DNA from: CAVQBL01 sp963710715
Lineage (GTDB): Bacteria; Pseudomonadota; Gammaproteobacteria; DSM-16500
Length of the DNA: 64,000 nt
Direction: 5' to 3'
Assembly: GCA_963710715.1 (NCBI GenBank)
Contig: CAVQBL010000014.1
Span: 1-64,000 of the forward strand
Shown here: positions 7,687 to 17,110 of the stretch, piece after piece
Numbering within the stretch: position 1 is the first letter of the stretch
How the letters are laid out: each line of letters opens with the position of its first letter
Program-made: the position numbers and the translations under genes
The notes under the pieces: model-generated
The model's input: the letters and a program-made list of their open reading frames with translations, nothing else
Told to the model about the DNA's origin: nothing
Database searches by the model: none

Positions 7687-8976
7687 ATGCAAACTAATAG
7701 TAGTGGCATATTAAGCGTAAATCGAATTAATCGAGCGGGAATTATTTATCCGTGGTTGGTTTGGTTTTTAGGCGCCAGCTTCTTTTTTTATAAATATTTG
7801 GTGCAAGTATCGCCGAGTGTGATGACGACTGAGTTAATGCAAGCATTTCAAGTGAATGCTGCGGGTTTAGGTAATTTATCTGCATGTTATTTTTATTCTT
7901 ATCTTTTAATGCAAATTCCTGTAGGAATATTACTTGATAAATTTAGTCCTCGATATTTAACAGCACTTGCCATTTTAGTTTGTGGTATGAGTACTCTAGT
8001 ATTTGCATTTGCAAATTCGTTAGGGTTGGCATCTTTTAGTCGAGCTGTAATGGGCTTTGGCGCAGCGTTTGCTGCTGTATCTTGTTTTAAATTAGCAACG
8101 CTATGGTTTCCTCCACGTCAATTTGCGCTGGTTTCAGGTATGTGCATGACAGCTGCTATGTTAGGTGCGGTGGGTGGTCAAGTTCCATTATCTTTTCTCG
8201 TGCAAAGTTTTGGCTGGCAATCGGCACTTAAGATTATTGGAGTTTTAGGCGTTTTGTTGAGTTTATTTTATGTTATCGCTATTCGTGATAAAGCACTTGA
8301 TGTTCGAAAAAATCCTGCAGATAAAATAATTCTCAAAAATTTTTGGCGAATATTCAAAAGTAAACAAGCCTGGTTGCTTTCACTTTATAGTGGGCTTGCA
8401 TTTGCACCCGTCTCAGTTTTTGGTGGGTTGTGGGGCGTACCATTTTTGCAGCAAGCGCATCAATTATCTGCATCGCAATCTGCTTTTGCTGTTTCTTGGG
8501 TTTTTATTGGATTTGCTGTAGGAGCGCCTTTGTTAGGTTGGTTATCAGATGTAATGGGTAGACGTAAACCAATGATGATTTTGGGAACATTATTGGCTTT
8601 ATTAAGTTTATTTATTGTTATTTACTTTCCCCATAAACAAATAGGAATGCTGAGTACGCTTTTATTTTTATTTGGCTTAGGCACGAGCGGATTTTTTATT
8701 AGTTTTGCCATGATACGTGAAGTTTTTCCAATTTTGCTTGCAGCAACAGTGCTTGGATTTATGAATACATTTGATTCCATTTGTGAGGCGCTTTCTGAAC
8801 CCTTGGTTGGTATATTTTTAGATTTGGGTTGGGGAGGTGCCCTTGTCAATGGAGTACATCAATTTTCGATGCAAGGATATCAATTAGCATTGGCATTGTT
8901 GCCCATTTATTTAGTGGTTGCTTTGGTGCTATTGGTGTTTATTGAGGAGACGTATTGTGAGCCACGAGAAGGATAG
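7687..8976 (+). CDS. MFS transporter, Pht-like (probable amino-acid uptake)
   Basis: About 429 residues with some twelve hydrophobic helices. I chose ATG 7687 because GAAGG lies 8 bases before it, whereas ATG 7672 follows the terminator T-run with no ribosome site. The start of the fold, FYKYLVQVSPSVMTTELMQA, and the MFS loop motif DVMGRRKP near the middle support the family. The opening resembles the phagosomal transporter (Pht) carriers of Legionella, some of which import threonine or valine. The Val/Thr-rich leader and attenuator just upstream point to the same substrates. Substrate assignment is inference from leader composition plus family resemblance. It would act in the inner membrane. 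Confidence 0.85.
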   Translation: MQTNSSGILSVNRINRAGIIYPWLVWFLGASFFFYKYLVQVSPSVMTTELMQAFQVNAAGLGNLSACYFYSYLLMQIPVGILLDKFSPRYLTALAILVCGMSTLVFAFANSLGLASFSRAVMGFGAAFAAVSCFKLATLWFPPRQFALVSGMCMTAAMLGAVGGQVPLSFLVQSFGWQSALKIIGVLGVLLSLFYVIAIRDKALDVRKNPADKIILKNFWRIFKSKQAWLLSLYSGLAFAPVSVFGGLWGVPFLQQAHQLSASQSAFAVSWVFIGFAVGAPLLGWLSDVMGRRKPMMILGTLLALLSLFIVIYFPHKQIGMLSTLLFLFGLGTSGFFISFAMIREVFPILLAATVLGFMNTFDSICEALSEPLVGIFLDLGWGGALVNGVHQFSMQGYQLALALLPIYLVVALVLLVFIEETYCEPREG

Positions 8977-9050
8977 GCCCTAGCTAAGCTGTACCATGTA
9001 ATTTTTTATGCTAAGCTAGAGGCATTAAAAAATAATGGGAGGGTTTGTCT

Positions 9051-9449
9051 ATGTTACAGTTGCGCTTTTTATTATCGATTCTTTTTTGTGGTGTGTTGTC
9101 ACTTTTATCTATAAATACGAATGCGGCTGTTAATGTTATTATTGGGTCACCGCCTCCAGCAAGAGTAGTGGTTTTACCACCGCCGGGATATTCCAATTGT
9201 CCCATCATTCCGGGGCGTTTGTATGGCAATGTTTGGATTCCTCCACATCAAGAGTGTTCTTATTCCAATGGCTTAGTGTGGGTGGCGCCTTATTGGGGAT
9301 GTGTTAGGTGGCGACACAATGGTATGTGTACACGCTGGACGTGGGTACAACCGCGCCGCGTATACAGAGCGGTTCCCCGCCATCGATATTATGCTCATCC
9401 GCGGCACTATCGTCATGGTGGTGGCCATGATAGGCATTGGCATCACTAA
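9051..9449 (+). CDS. small secreted His/Arg/Tyr-rich protein
   Basis: ATG 9051 is preceded by GGGAGG at a good distance. Residues 1 to about 24 form a signal peptide (LRFLLSILFCGVLSLLSI..NANA type, cleavage after Ala). The mature part has a Pro/Val-rich start (PPPARVVVLPPPGYSNCP), four to five Cys in the middle (CPIIPGRLYGNVWIPPHQEC) and a tail very rich in His, Arg and Tyr (RHYRHGGGHDRHWHH). This resembles YXWGXW/envelope-type small proteins, but I do not recognise a defined function. The His tail could bind metal. Periplasmic or surface location. Confidence 0.7.
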   Translation: MLQLRFLLSILFCGVLSLLSINTNAAVNVIIGSPPPARVVVLPPPGYSNCPIIPGRLYGNVWIPPHQECSYSNGLVWVAPYWGCVRWRHNGMCTRWTWVQPRRVYRAVPRHRYYAHPRHYRHGGGHDRHWHH

Positions 9450-9469
9450 AATTTAAAAAAAGTTATTTT

Positions 9470-9652
9470 AGTGCGGTGGGCGCTGAAGTTAGATCGAAGC
9501 CCCGTCATTGCGAGCATGTGTTTTTCATGCGAAGCAAGGGGAACGTTTTTGTGCTCCCTGGATTGCCACGCCCGCGCTGATCCCGCATAAAAGCATTGCG
9601 GGACGCGCGGGCTCGCAATGACGGGGCTTCGATCTAAAGCGCCCACCGCACT
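9470..9652. repeat. palindromic intergenic element, copy 1 (long form)
   Basis: The outer arms agtgcggtgggcgct and agcgcccaccgcact, then gatcgaagccccgtc and gacggggcttcgatc, are inverted copies. Inside them is the shared core cgtcattgcgag ... ctggattgcc ... ctcgcaatgacg. The whole 183 bases can fold into one long stem. It lies between convergent genes. Confidence 0.9.
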
Positions 9653-9723
9653 AATTGGCAGAAGGAGATGTGGGGAATGATATGAACGGGTGAGGGTATT
9701 AATGACGACTAGTAGTTGAATAG

Positions 9724-10236
9724 TTATGATTCTTTCCTATGATGCCGCTTAAATTTCTCCTGCTTTTTACGCGCCATTTGCCGCTTTAACGGTGACAGGT
9801 AATCAACAAACAATTTACCGTTGAGATGATCAACTTCATGTTGGATACAATGTGCAAGTAAGCCATCTGCTTCAATTTCAAACGGTTTTCCCTGTTGATC
9901 AAGAGCACGCATTTTTACTTTTAACGCACGCGGTGCTTTATCATAAACCCCAGGGACTGAAAGACAGCCTTCTTCTAATATTTCTTGTCCTTCTCTGGCA
10001 ATAATTTCTGGGTTAATGATACACATGCGTTGGTTACGTTCTTTGGAAACATCAATGACTGCAACTTTCAGAGAAATCCCAATCTGAGGTGCCGCAAGTC
10101 CTATTCCTTGGGCATGTTCCATGGTTTCATACATATCATCAATCAGAGCTTGTAATTTATCATCAAAAACCGTGATTGGCTTTGTTGGTAGACGTAACCG
10201 AGGGTCAGGTAAATAAATAATAGTACGTACGGCCAT
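9724..10236 (-). CDS. def: peptide deformylase
   Basis: 170 residues, the normal size. It removes the formyl group from the N-terminal Met of nascent proteins in the cytoplasm, using a Fe2+ or Zn2+ centre. All three signature motifs are present: GIGLAAPQIG (44-53), EEGCLSVPG (88-96, metal ligand Cys91) and HEVDH (133-137, two His ligands and catalytic Glu134). The C-terminus is Lys/Arg-rich, as in many proteobacterial forms. It stands alone here; the usual partner fmt is not next to it. Confidence 0.96.
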   Translation of the reverse strand: MAVRTIIYLPDPRLRLPTKPITVFDDKLQALIDDMYETMEHAQGIGLAAPQIGISLKVAVIDVSKERNQRMCIINPEIIAREGQEILEEGCLSVPGVYDKAPRALKVKMRALDQQGKPFEIEADGLLAHCIQHEVDHLNGKLFVDYLSPLKRQMARKKQEKFKRHHRKES

Positions 10237-10341
10237 AAACTCATTGTCGCGATTTATTCGTAAGATTCAGCGACAAATGCTACCATAAATGTGTAAAAAA
10301 GAACATCTGGCGTTAAAAATTAAAGAGTACGAGAGGTTAGA

Positions 10342-11106
10342 ATGGAAATGAAAACACGCGATTATGTTATTGTCGCCAATGGGAATTTTCTAGTACGCGA
10401 AATTATTCTTGAGGCAACAAAAGATAAAATAATCGTTGCGCTTGATGGAGCAGCGGGTAAGTTAAATCGATTGGGCATTAAACCTCATGTCATTTTGGGT
10501 GATTTTGATTCACTGACAGAGGCTGACAAAAATTATTTCGGTATCTCTAAGCAGGCTGATAAGCCTTATCATGGAAACCACAATATCACTGTTGTGCCTG
10601 CAAAAGATCAAAAATATACCGATTTTGTCAAAGCAATTCGTTACTGTGATGAAGTGGGCGCTAAAAGTATTAACGTAATTTGTGCAGCAGGTGGTTTGTT
10701 AGATCACTACGAAGGGGCTCTCAGAGCGTTGCGCACAGAATACAACAAAAGCCGTCCCATGTTGTTCCATACTGCGCAGCAGACTATCCAATTTGCAAAA
10801 AATGAAACAGTTACTATTCCAGGTGAAATAGGAGAGGGATGCGGTGTACTGGCTTTTCCTGAAGGTTCCATTACATCAACAGGTTTAGAATATGAAATGG
10901 AAGCTTTTCCTTTAAAATTTGGTTATTCAGAAAGTACGCGCAATTCATTGCAAACATCTCCCGCAAAAATTATTGTGCAAGGGGAAGCATTAGTGGTTAT
11001 GCCTCCTCAATTATCTTCGCAACGTAATTTTATCCAAAAAAGTAATGTAGAGCGTTTGGAATTGTTATTGAGAGATGCTCGATGCATTGCTAGACTACTA
11101 ATGTAA
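10342..11106 (+). CDS. thiamine pyrophosphokinase family protein
   Basis: 254 residues. Family motifs are visible in order: ALDGAAGKLNRLGIKPHVIL, GDFDS (acidic metal-binding loop), a Lys-Tyr-Thr-Asp-Phe-x-Lys-Ala loop (equivalent to DxTDFxKAL), and CAAGGLLDHYEGAL (equivalent to GGRxDH). The C-terminal beta domain has ITSTGLEYEM, typical of thiamine-binding TPKs. It would convert thiamine to thiamine diphosphate with ATP. It could start at 10342 or at the next Met, 10348. A ThiXYZ-like importer sits at 56.7-59.2 kb, so the cell may salvage thiamine precursors. A related pterin-pyrophosphokinase-like role cannot be excluded. Confidence 0.8.
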   Translation: MEMKTRDYVIVANGNFLVREIILEATKDKIIVALDGAAGKLNRLGIKPHVILGDFDSLTEADKNYFGISKQADKPYHGNHNITVVPAKDQKYTDFVKAIRYCDEVGAKSINVICAAGGLLDHYEGALRALRTEYNKSRPMLFHTAQQTIQFAKNETVTIPGEIGEGCGVLAFPEGSITSTGLEYEMEAFPLKFGYSESTRNSLQTSPAKIIVQGEALVVMPPQLSSQRNFIQKSNVERLELLLRDARCIARLLM

Positions 11107-11137
11107 ACAGACACTAATTATACATAAGGAAATTCAT

Positions 11138-12316
11138 ATGCTCATTCAACCGAAAATAAGAGGTTTTATTTGTACTACTGCGCATCCAGTGGGTTGTCGC
11201 AAAATAGTCTCGGAACAAATTCAGTATGTTAAGTCAAAAGGAAAATTTAAAGGTCCTAAAAATGCATTAATCATAGGTGCTTCAACAGGATATGGATTAG
11301 CCAGCCGAATTGTTTCAACTTTTGGAGCAGATGCTAAGACCATTGGTGTTTTTTTTGAAAAAGAGGGAGATGAAAAACGCACTGCATCAGCAGGTTGGTA
11401 TAATACCGCTGCATTTGAAAGCATTGCACATGCAGAAAAATATTATGCTAAAAGTATCAATGGCGATGCATTTTCTAACGAAATAAAGCAACGTACAGCA
11501 GAATTAATACGTAAAGATTTAAAACAAGTTGATTTAATTGTTTATAGCTTGGCAGCCCCACGTCGCATGCATCCGGATGGACATGTTTCTAACTCGACAT
11601 TAAAACCCATAGGTCAAGCTTATAAAAATAAAACAGTAGATGCATTTCGTGGAGAAGTGAAAGAAGTCACGCTAGAGCCTGCTACGCCAGATGATATTGC
11701 GCGTACTATTGATGTAATGGGTGGAGAAGACTGGGAAATGTGGATAGATTTTCTTGCTAAAGAAAATTTGTTGGCAGATGGTTTGACGACAGTAGCCTAT
11801 TCTTATATTGGCCCTGAATTAACCTATGCCATTTATAAAGATGGTACAATAGGGAAAGCAAAAGAGCATTTACATGTTACAGCACGTAAGCTGACGCAAA
11901 AATTGCAAGCTCAACATGGACGGGCACTGGTATCAATCAATAAAGCACTCGTGACTCAAGCGAGTTCCGCTATACCCGTTGTGCCACTTTATATTTCTTT
12001 GTTGTATAAAATCATGAAAGGAAAAGGTACGCACGAAGGATGTATTGAGCAGATTTATCGTTTATTCTGTGATTATCTTTATGCATCACCTGGAGTCAAA
12101 GATGGACTCATTCGGCTTGATAACTATGAAATGCAAAAAGATGTTCAAGAGAAAATTATGCAATTATGGCCACAAGTCACCTCGGAAAATTTAGAACAAT
12201 TGACAGATGTGAAAGGGTATCGGCATGAGTTTAGCCGCTTGTTTGGTTTTGATGCTGACGGGGTGGATTACAATGTTGAAGTGGATCCTAGAGTGAAGAT
12301 TGAGTCAGTGGAGTGA
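11138..12316 (+). CDS. fabV: enoyl-ACP reductase, FabV type
   Basis: 392 residues, close to the usual 397-400. It carries out the last reduction of fatty-acid elongation with NADH. The head MLIQPKIRGFICTTAHPVGC and the NAD-binding loop LIIGASTGYGLASRI are diagnostic. The active site is Tyr233-x8-Lys242 (Y-KDGTIGKA-K), the FabV spacing, longer than in FabI. DWEMWIDFLAKENLLADG is also conserved. FabV enzymes are known to resist triclosan. Start follows AAGGAAA at a good distance. No other fab genes are adjacent. Confidence 0.96.
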   Translation: MLIQPKIRGFICTTAHPVGCRKIVSEQIQYVKSKGKFKGPKNALIIGASTGYGLASRIVSTFGADAKTIGVFFEKEGDEKRTASAGWYNTAAFESIAHAEKYYAKSINGDAFSNEIKQRTAELIRKDLKQVDLIVYSLAAPRRMHPDGHVSNSTLKPIGQAYKNKTVDAFRGEVKEVTLEPATPDDIARTIDVMGGEDWEMWIDFLAKENLLADGLTTVAYSYIGPELTYAIYKDGTIGKAKEHLHVTARKLTQKLQAQHGRALVSINKALVTQASSAIPVVPLYISLLYKIMKGKGTHEGCIEQIYRLFCDYLYASPGVKDGLIRLDNYEMQKDVQEKIMQLWPQVTSENLEQLTDVKGYRHEFSRLFGFDADGVDYNVEVDPRVKIESVE

Positions 12317-12325
12317 GACTGCGGT

Positions 12326-13198
12326 ATGGACACAATCCTCAATCCACAAATCAATTTCATTCTATTCATCCAACCATATCTTTATCCTTTTTTTCTTAAA
12401 ATAAGCAAAATATTGATATTCTTCGCAGGAAATTTTTTCATTTTATTGTTGCCAGTGATTTTCTGGAGCATCAATAGAAAAGTTGGCAAAGAGCTTATTT
12501 ATCTATTTATTGCGTCATTGTTGCTAGCGTGGTCTTTAAAAGAAATTACTCATATCTCCAGGCCGTTTCTTTGGAACTCTGATATAAAGCACATTCCAGT
12601 GAGCGGTTATAGTTTTCCGAGCGCTGATGCACTCATCGCGGTGGTCATGTATGGCTTTTTAATAGGGTACTTACGAAATATTTGGATGAGCATTATTCTT
12701 GTTTTATTGATTAGTTTAATCTGTGTTTCACGTATTATATTAGGTGTACATTTTCCTACAGATGTTTTGGGTGGAATTATACTCGGCATATTGGTTTTAT
12801 GGATTTATTTTAATTATGCAAAAGATAAATTGATAACTTTGCATGATAAAATAAATCGCAAAGGAATTATTTTTTTATCACTGACAATTCCACCTCTGTT
12901 GAGTTTATTTTATTACGATAGAATTCCAATTGAAATTTCAGGGTTACTTTCAGGATTTTTACTGGGATCAACTTTTTTAGATAACGAAGACCTGCGAGAG
13001 TATTCCAAGATATGTAAAATTATAAGTACTATAACAGGGCTGTTCATTCTTTTATTAATTAACTTTGGAATGAATGAAATTCATTTTTTAGAAGACACAT
13101 CAGAAATTTATATAAAAGGATTTTTGATGGGTTGTTGGCTTTATTTGTTCATTGTTTTACGCAGAAACGTTTATAATACTTTGCGTGCTTCTTCATAG
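12326..13198 (+). CDS. PAP2-family membrane phosphatase
   Basis: 290 residues with six or more hydrophobic helices. The acid-phosphatase motifs are present in degenerate but readable form: K..THISRPF (motif 1, KxxxxxxRP), SFPSADAL (motif 2, normally PSGH; here the His is Asp/Ala, which is unusual) and SRIILGVHFPTDVLGG (motif 3). Loss of the motif 2 His may alter activity. Likely acts on lipid phosphates such as undecaprenyl or phosphatidyl phosphates in the inner membrane. It follows fabV by only 9 bases, so both are probably co-transcribed. Its 3' end overlaps the convergent next gene by 28 bases. Confidence 0.8.
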   Translation: MDTILNPQINFILFIQPYLYPFFLKISKILIFFAGNFFILLLPVIFWSINRKVGKELIYLFIASLLLAWSLKEITHISRPFLWNSDIKHIPVSGYSFPSADALIAVVMYGFLIGYLRNIWMSIILVLLISLICVSRIILGVHFPTDVLGGIILGILVLWIYFNYAKDKLITLHDKINRKGIIFLSLTIPPLLSLFYYDRIPIEISGLLSGFLLGSTFLDNEDLREYSKICKIISTITGLFILLLINFGMNEIHFLEDTSEIYIKGFLMGCWLYLFIVLRRNVYNTLRASS

Positions 13199-14940
13199 CC
13201 AATATCGATAAGCTTTTTGCGATTGGTTCTTTTTAAAGACAATAAGCTGATCTTGGTGGGGACGGAAATATTTATCATATAGTCAGCTAATAACATGGTT
13301 TTTTTTTCTTTATGTGATGAGCCTAGTAACATAGAGCTGACAAAAGTTTCAAAAAAGGGTGGTACAACATAACCTTTATAGCCAAGCTTAAATTGTTTTA
13401 GCAGTCCCTGCATAAAGCCCATAATGGGAGGAAAGTCATATTTCACTGTATCTTTTTCTCCTGTCGACACATCGGATGCGATAATTTTACTCTTACTACC
13501 CAGTAAGCTTTTCATGTGATCAATCGGAAGGCTGTTGAGTAAGCTGCCATCAAAATGCAACTGCCCATTGAGCACCATAGGTGGTACAAGACCTGGTAAG
13601 GAAGCACTGGCACGGGTTTTTTCCCATATGCGCCCGCTCGTGTGTAATTCTTCCATTCTTTCTGAGAGATTTGCTGAAACACAGAAGAAAGGTGTCCACA
13701 AATCTTCTATGCGCAGATTGCCAAATGTTTTTTGCAATGCAAGCGTACCTGATTTAGCGTTAGAAATAGATATTAATGGCCATGTAAATGCACGCATTGA
13801 AAAGGAAGACGAAGCTAATTTTACGAGATAATAAAACATTTCAAACGTATCTTCATAATTTTGAGCCATGTCATAACATGCTCCAATGACGGCTCCAATA
13901 CTCGTGCCGCCAATGGCGTCAATTAATATATGTTTTTCTTCAATGGCTTTAATGACTCCCAGATGTCCCCAGCCTTTAATTCCACCACCGCTCAACACGA
14001 GCCCCGTTGTTTTACCAGTGATGAAACGCATTAAACGCTCATAATCTTTGTTATTGTTTATGCGTAAGTGGTGAGTTAAAGCAAAATGACTTTTTTCTAG
14101 CCATTTACTCGTATGTTCAGGTTGTCTAGTTTCATCAGGGTGTAACAAAACTAATTCATGTCTTGCGTGTGATAAATATTTTTTACCACGCAGAATCTCT
14201 AAAATGGAATTATCGATTTGTGCTTCTTTGCCAGTATTTCCTAATAGATATAACATATCTGCTTTTTCTAACCACACTTGCTGTTCAGAGAAAATTTTTT
14301 CCACATGTGTCACGATAATAATGATAATGTGATATTTTTTTTCAAGCTCAGAAAAATAATCTGCAGACTGGGTTAGGTTTATGTTACTATCTTCTAGCAA
14401 TACGATGTCTTCTTCTTTTTCGACGTACTCATTTAATTTATTTTTGAATTGGTTAATTTCAACAGAATAATTAGCAGGAATCAAAACGACATACTTACAT
14501 TTGTTTTGACCCACAATAAATTGGATCGTTTGTTGTGAACGACTAATGATGGGCTTAATAACTTCAAGAAGTATTGATGGATATTGTTCACATAATTCTT
14601 TAAATAATTGATCTGGAATTTTTAATAATTCGGAATGATGCGTTGCTTTCACTGTTAAGCTACGTGGCTGCCCTGATAATACGCCGAGTTCGCCAATTAA
14701 TTCTATAGGTGATAGAGTTCCTATGTGTTTATGTTCATTATTCGCTGTCAGGAGTGACGTAGATAATGTACCATCGACTAAAATATAAATATAATTAGAG
14801 GGGTCGCCTTGATAAAAAAGTACATCATTGGGTTGTAGGTGAATTTTCTCGAGTTGTGCTGCTAACTTCTGGTATCCCTCTTCATTTAGAGATTTGAAAA
14901 TTGAGCAGGTTTTAATAACATCTATCAAGTTGTCTGCCAT
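13171..14940 (-). CDS. NTE-like patatin phospholipase with cyclic-nucleotide-binding head
   Basis: About 589 residues from ATG 14940; a TTG at 14967 would add nine residues but is less likely. Residues about 10-125 are a cNMP-binding beta-barrel fold (FYQGDPSNYIYILVDGTLS, IGELGVLSGQPRSLTV). A middle region of unclear function follows. The patatin domain begins at about 316 with GGGIKGWGHLGV, has the nucleophile elbow GTSIGAVIG (about 345) and the Asp in FDGSLLNSLP (about 462). The layout matches bacterial neuropathy-target-esterase-like lysophospholipases. Convergent with the PAP2 gene and overlapping it by 28 bases. Confidence 0.88.
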   Translation of the reverse strand: MADNLIDVIKTCSIFKSLNEEGYQKLAAQLEKIHLQPNDVLFYQGDPSNYIYILVDGTLSTSLLTANNEHKHIGTLSPIELIGELGVLSGQPRSLTVKATHHSELLKIPDQLFKELCEQYPSILLEVIKPIISRSQQTIQFIVGQNKCKYVVLIPANYSVEINQFKNKLNEYVEKEEDIVLLEDSNINLTQSADYFSELEKKYHIIIIIVTHVEKIFSEQQVWLEKADMLYLLGNTGKEAQIDNSILEILRGKKYLSHARHELVLLHPDETRQPEHTSKWLEKSHFALTHHLRINNNKDYERLMRFITGKTTGLVLSGGGIKGWGHLGVIKAIEEKHILIDAIGGTSIGAVIGACYDMAQNYEDTFEMFYYLVKLASSSFSMRAFTWPLISISNAKSGTLALQKTFGNLRIEDLWTPFFCVSANLSERMEELHTSGRIWEKTRASASLPGLVPPMVLNGQLHFDGSLLNSLPIDHMKSLLGSKSKIIASDVSTGEKDTVKYDFPPIMGFMQGLLKQFKLGYKGYVVPPFFETFVSSMLLGSSHKEKKTMLLADYMINISVPTKISLLSLKRTNRKKLIDIGYEEARKVL

Positions 14941-15055
14941 GTTTTCACCAGGTTGTAGAGTACTCAAGTTATTTATTTTTAAGTGTAGCAGAATATCGAA
15001 TTGTGTGTAATATATTGATTATATTGAGTTTAAAAATAGACCTGAAAATGAAAAT

Positions 15056-16931
15056 ATGAGTAATTTAATACTTTTAGACAATATTTCCCTCGCATTTGGA
15101 CTTGATCATTTATTAGATAAGGCCAAGCTGCAAATCACAGCAGGCGAGAGAGTTTGCTTAATTGGACGTAATGGTGCTGGTAAATCATCACTATTAAAAA
15201 TCATAGAAGGGACTATGCAGCCGGACAGTGGCACGGTTTGGCGTAAACCGCATTTGCGCTTAGCGCGTCTTATGCAAGAGTTGCCACAAAAAATATCTTC
15301 TACTGTGTACGAATTTGTGGCAGAAGGGTTGGCAAGTACTGGAAAATTGTTAGCAGATTATCACGCCTTAACGCAACGCTTATCACATTCGTATGCAGAA
15401 AATGATTTAACAGAGTTAGAGCGATTACAGCATGCGATCGATGCATGCCAAGGTTGGCAATTTGAACAAGACATTCAAACCATCTTAGATCGATTACAAC
15501 TCAATCCCGATCAACGTGTGGCGGATCTTATCCGGTGGTTGGCAACGACGTGCTGCGCTTGCAAAAGCCTTAGTGATTAATCCAGAGTTGTTATTGCTGG
15601 ATGAACCCACCAATCATTTAGATATTGATGCTATTCAATGGCTAGAAGATCAATTGGTAAATTCGAGCATTGGACTCTTATTTATTACTCATGACAGAGC
15701 CTTATTGCAACGTTTAGCAACGCGGATTATTGAATTAGATCGCGGTCAATTAACGTCTTGGCCAGGAGATTATGCCAATTTTTTACGGCGCAAAGAAGAA
15801 ATGTTACATGCTGAAGCGAAACAAAATTCAGAATTCGATAAAAAATTAGTGCAAGAAGAGCGCTGGATACGGCAAGGTATTAAGGCACGGCGTACTCGTA
15901 ATGAGGGGCGCGTGCGTGCTTTGGAAGCGATGCGTTTAGAACGTTCACAACGCCGTGAACTGCAAGGTAAAGCAACGTTTAATCTGAATGAAGCTAAAAA
16001 ATCAGGTAAATTAGTTATTGAAGCAAAAGATATTTCGCATGCTTTTAACCATCAGTTTGTTATAAAAGATTTTTCATTGCGCATTATGCGTGGCGATCGA
16101 ATCGGGTTCATTGGCCCAAACGGCGTTGGTAAAAGTACTTTATTAAACGTTCTTTTAGGTGAATTTGCTCCCCAACAAGGTAGTGTCACACAAGGTACGA
16201 AATTACAAGCTGCTTACTTTGATCAATTACGTCAAGCACTCGATTTAGAAAAAACCGTGGCAGAAAATGTGATGCAGGGCAGTGATATCATTGAAGTTAA
16301 TGGCAGTAAACGTCATATCGTAAGTTATCTTGGTGATTTTTTATTTACACCACAGCGAGCATTTACGCCTGTAAAAGCGCTTTCAGGTGGCGAGTGTAAC
16401 CGTTTACTGTTAGCAAAATTATTTAGTCAACCAGCAAATTTATTAGTGTTGGATGAGCCTACGAATGATTTGGATATTGAAACCTTAGAATTGCTTGAAG
16501 AATTGCTAAGTAATTATCAAGGCACACTTTTAATAGTGAGCCACGATCGTGCATTTTTAGATAATGTTGTTACAAGTACTTTGGTTTTTGAGGGGAACGG
16601 CAAAATTGAAGAATATATTGGTGGTTATCAAGATTGGCTGCGTCAACGCAAATCAGTGAAAACGGAAACTACAATAATTAAAACTGAAAAACAAATTCAA
16701 GATAGACTTAAGCAAAGTAAAAAATTAAATTACAAAGAAGAAAAAGAATTAGCTACGTTATCAAAAAAAATAGAGGCCATTGAAGCAGAACAAAAAAAGT
16801 TACACGATCAATTAGTGGACCCCAAATTTTATCAAGATCATCCGGAGGCAGTTGTCCTTACAATGCAAAAATTAAAAGAATTAGGTTCAAATTTAGAAGA
16901 AGCATATAAGCGGTGGGAAGAATTGGGTTAG
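15056..16931 (+). pseudogene. uup: ABC-F ATPase Uup, one-base insertion
   Basis: Two overlapping frames make one Uup-like protein. 15056-15529 gives LLDKAKLQITAGERVCLIGR plus the Walker A GRNGAGKSS. From 15531 the other frame gives SGGWQRRAALAKAL, LLLDEPTNHLDI, QGIKARRTRNEGRVRALEAM, a second Walker A GPNGVGKST and LVLDEPTNDLDIETLELLEE. The C-terminal coiled coil (about 16700-16931) is the Uup DNA-binding part. The extra A at 15530 splits the first signature motif; without it the gene has 624 codons, normal for Uup. Uup acts in DNA/ribosome-associated processes and limits transposon excision in E. coli. No decay elsewhere in the gene. Confidence 0.9.
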
Positions 16932-16941
16932 ATCGAAGGCC

Positions 16942-17066
16942 CGTCATTGCGAGGACCCCTGCAGCATGCTCTGCGCAGGGGGACGAAGCAATCCAGGAGA
17001 ACGTTGTTGTGCCGTCTGGATTGCCACCGCCTCACAAAAAGCAAAGGCGTGAGGCTCGCAATGACG
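16942..17066. repeat. palindromic intergenic element, copy 2
   Basis: Core cgtcattgcgag ... cgaagcaatccag ... ctggattgcc ... ctcgcaatgacg. On the right side an outer arm continues (gagttctttttgtaagatt..tgaatagttac) to about 17096, the same arm as in copies 3 and 10. It follows the uup stop by 11 bases. Confidence 0.9.
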
Positions 17067-17110
17067 AGTTCTTTTTGTAAGATTCTTGAATAGTTACGGA
17101 AAGTGAGGCA

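Noticed and set aside
7497..7709. Minus-strand frame over the attenuator
   Set aside because: Antisense shadow of the leader; composition follows the hairpins.
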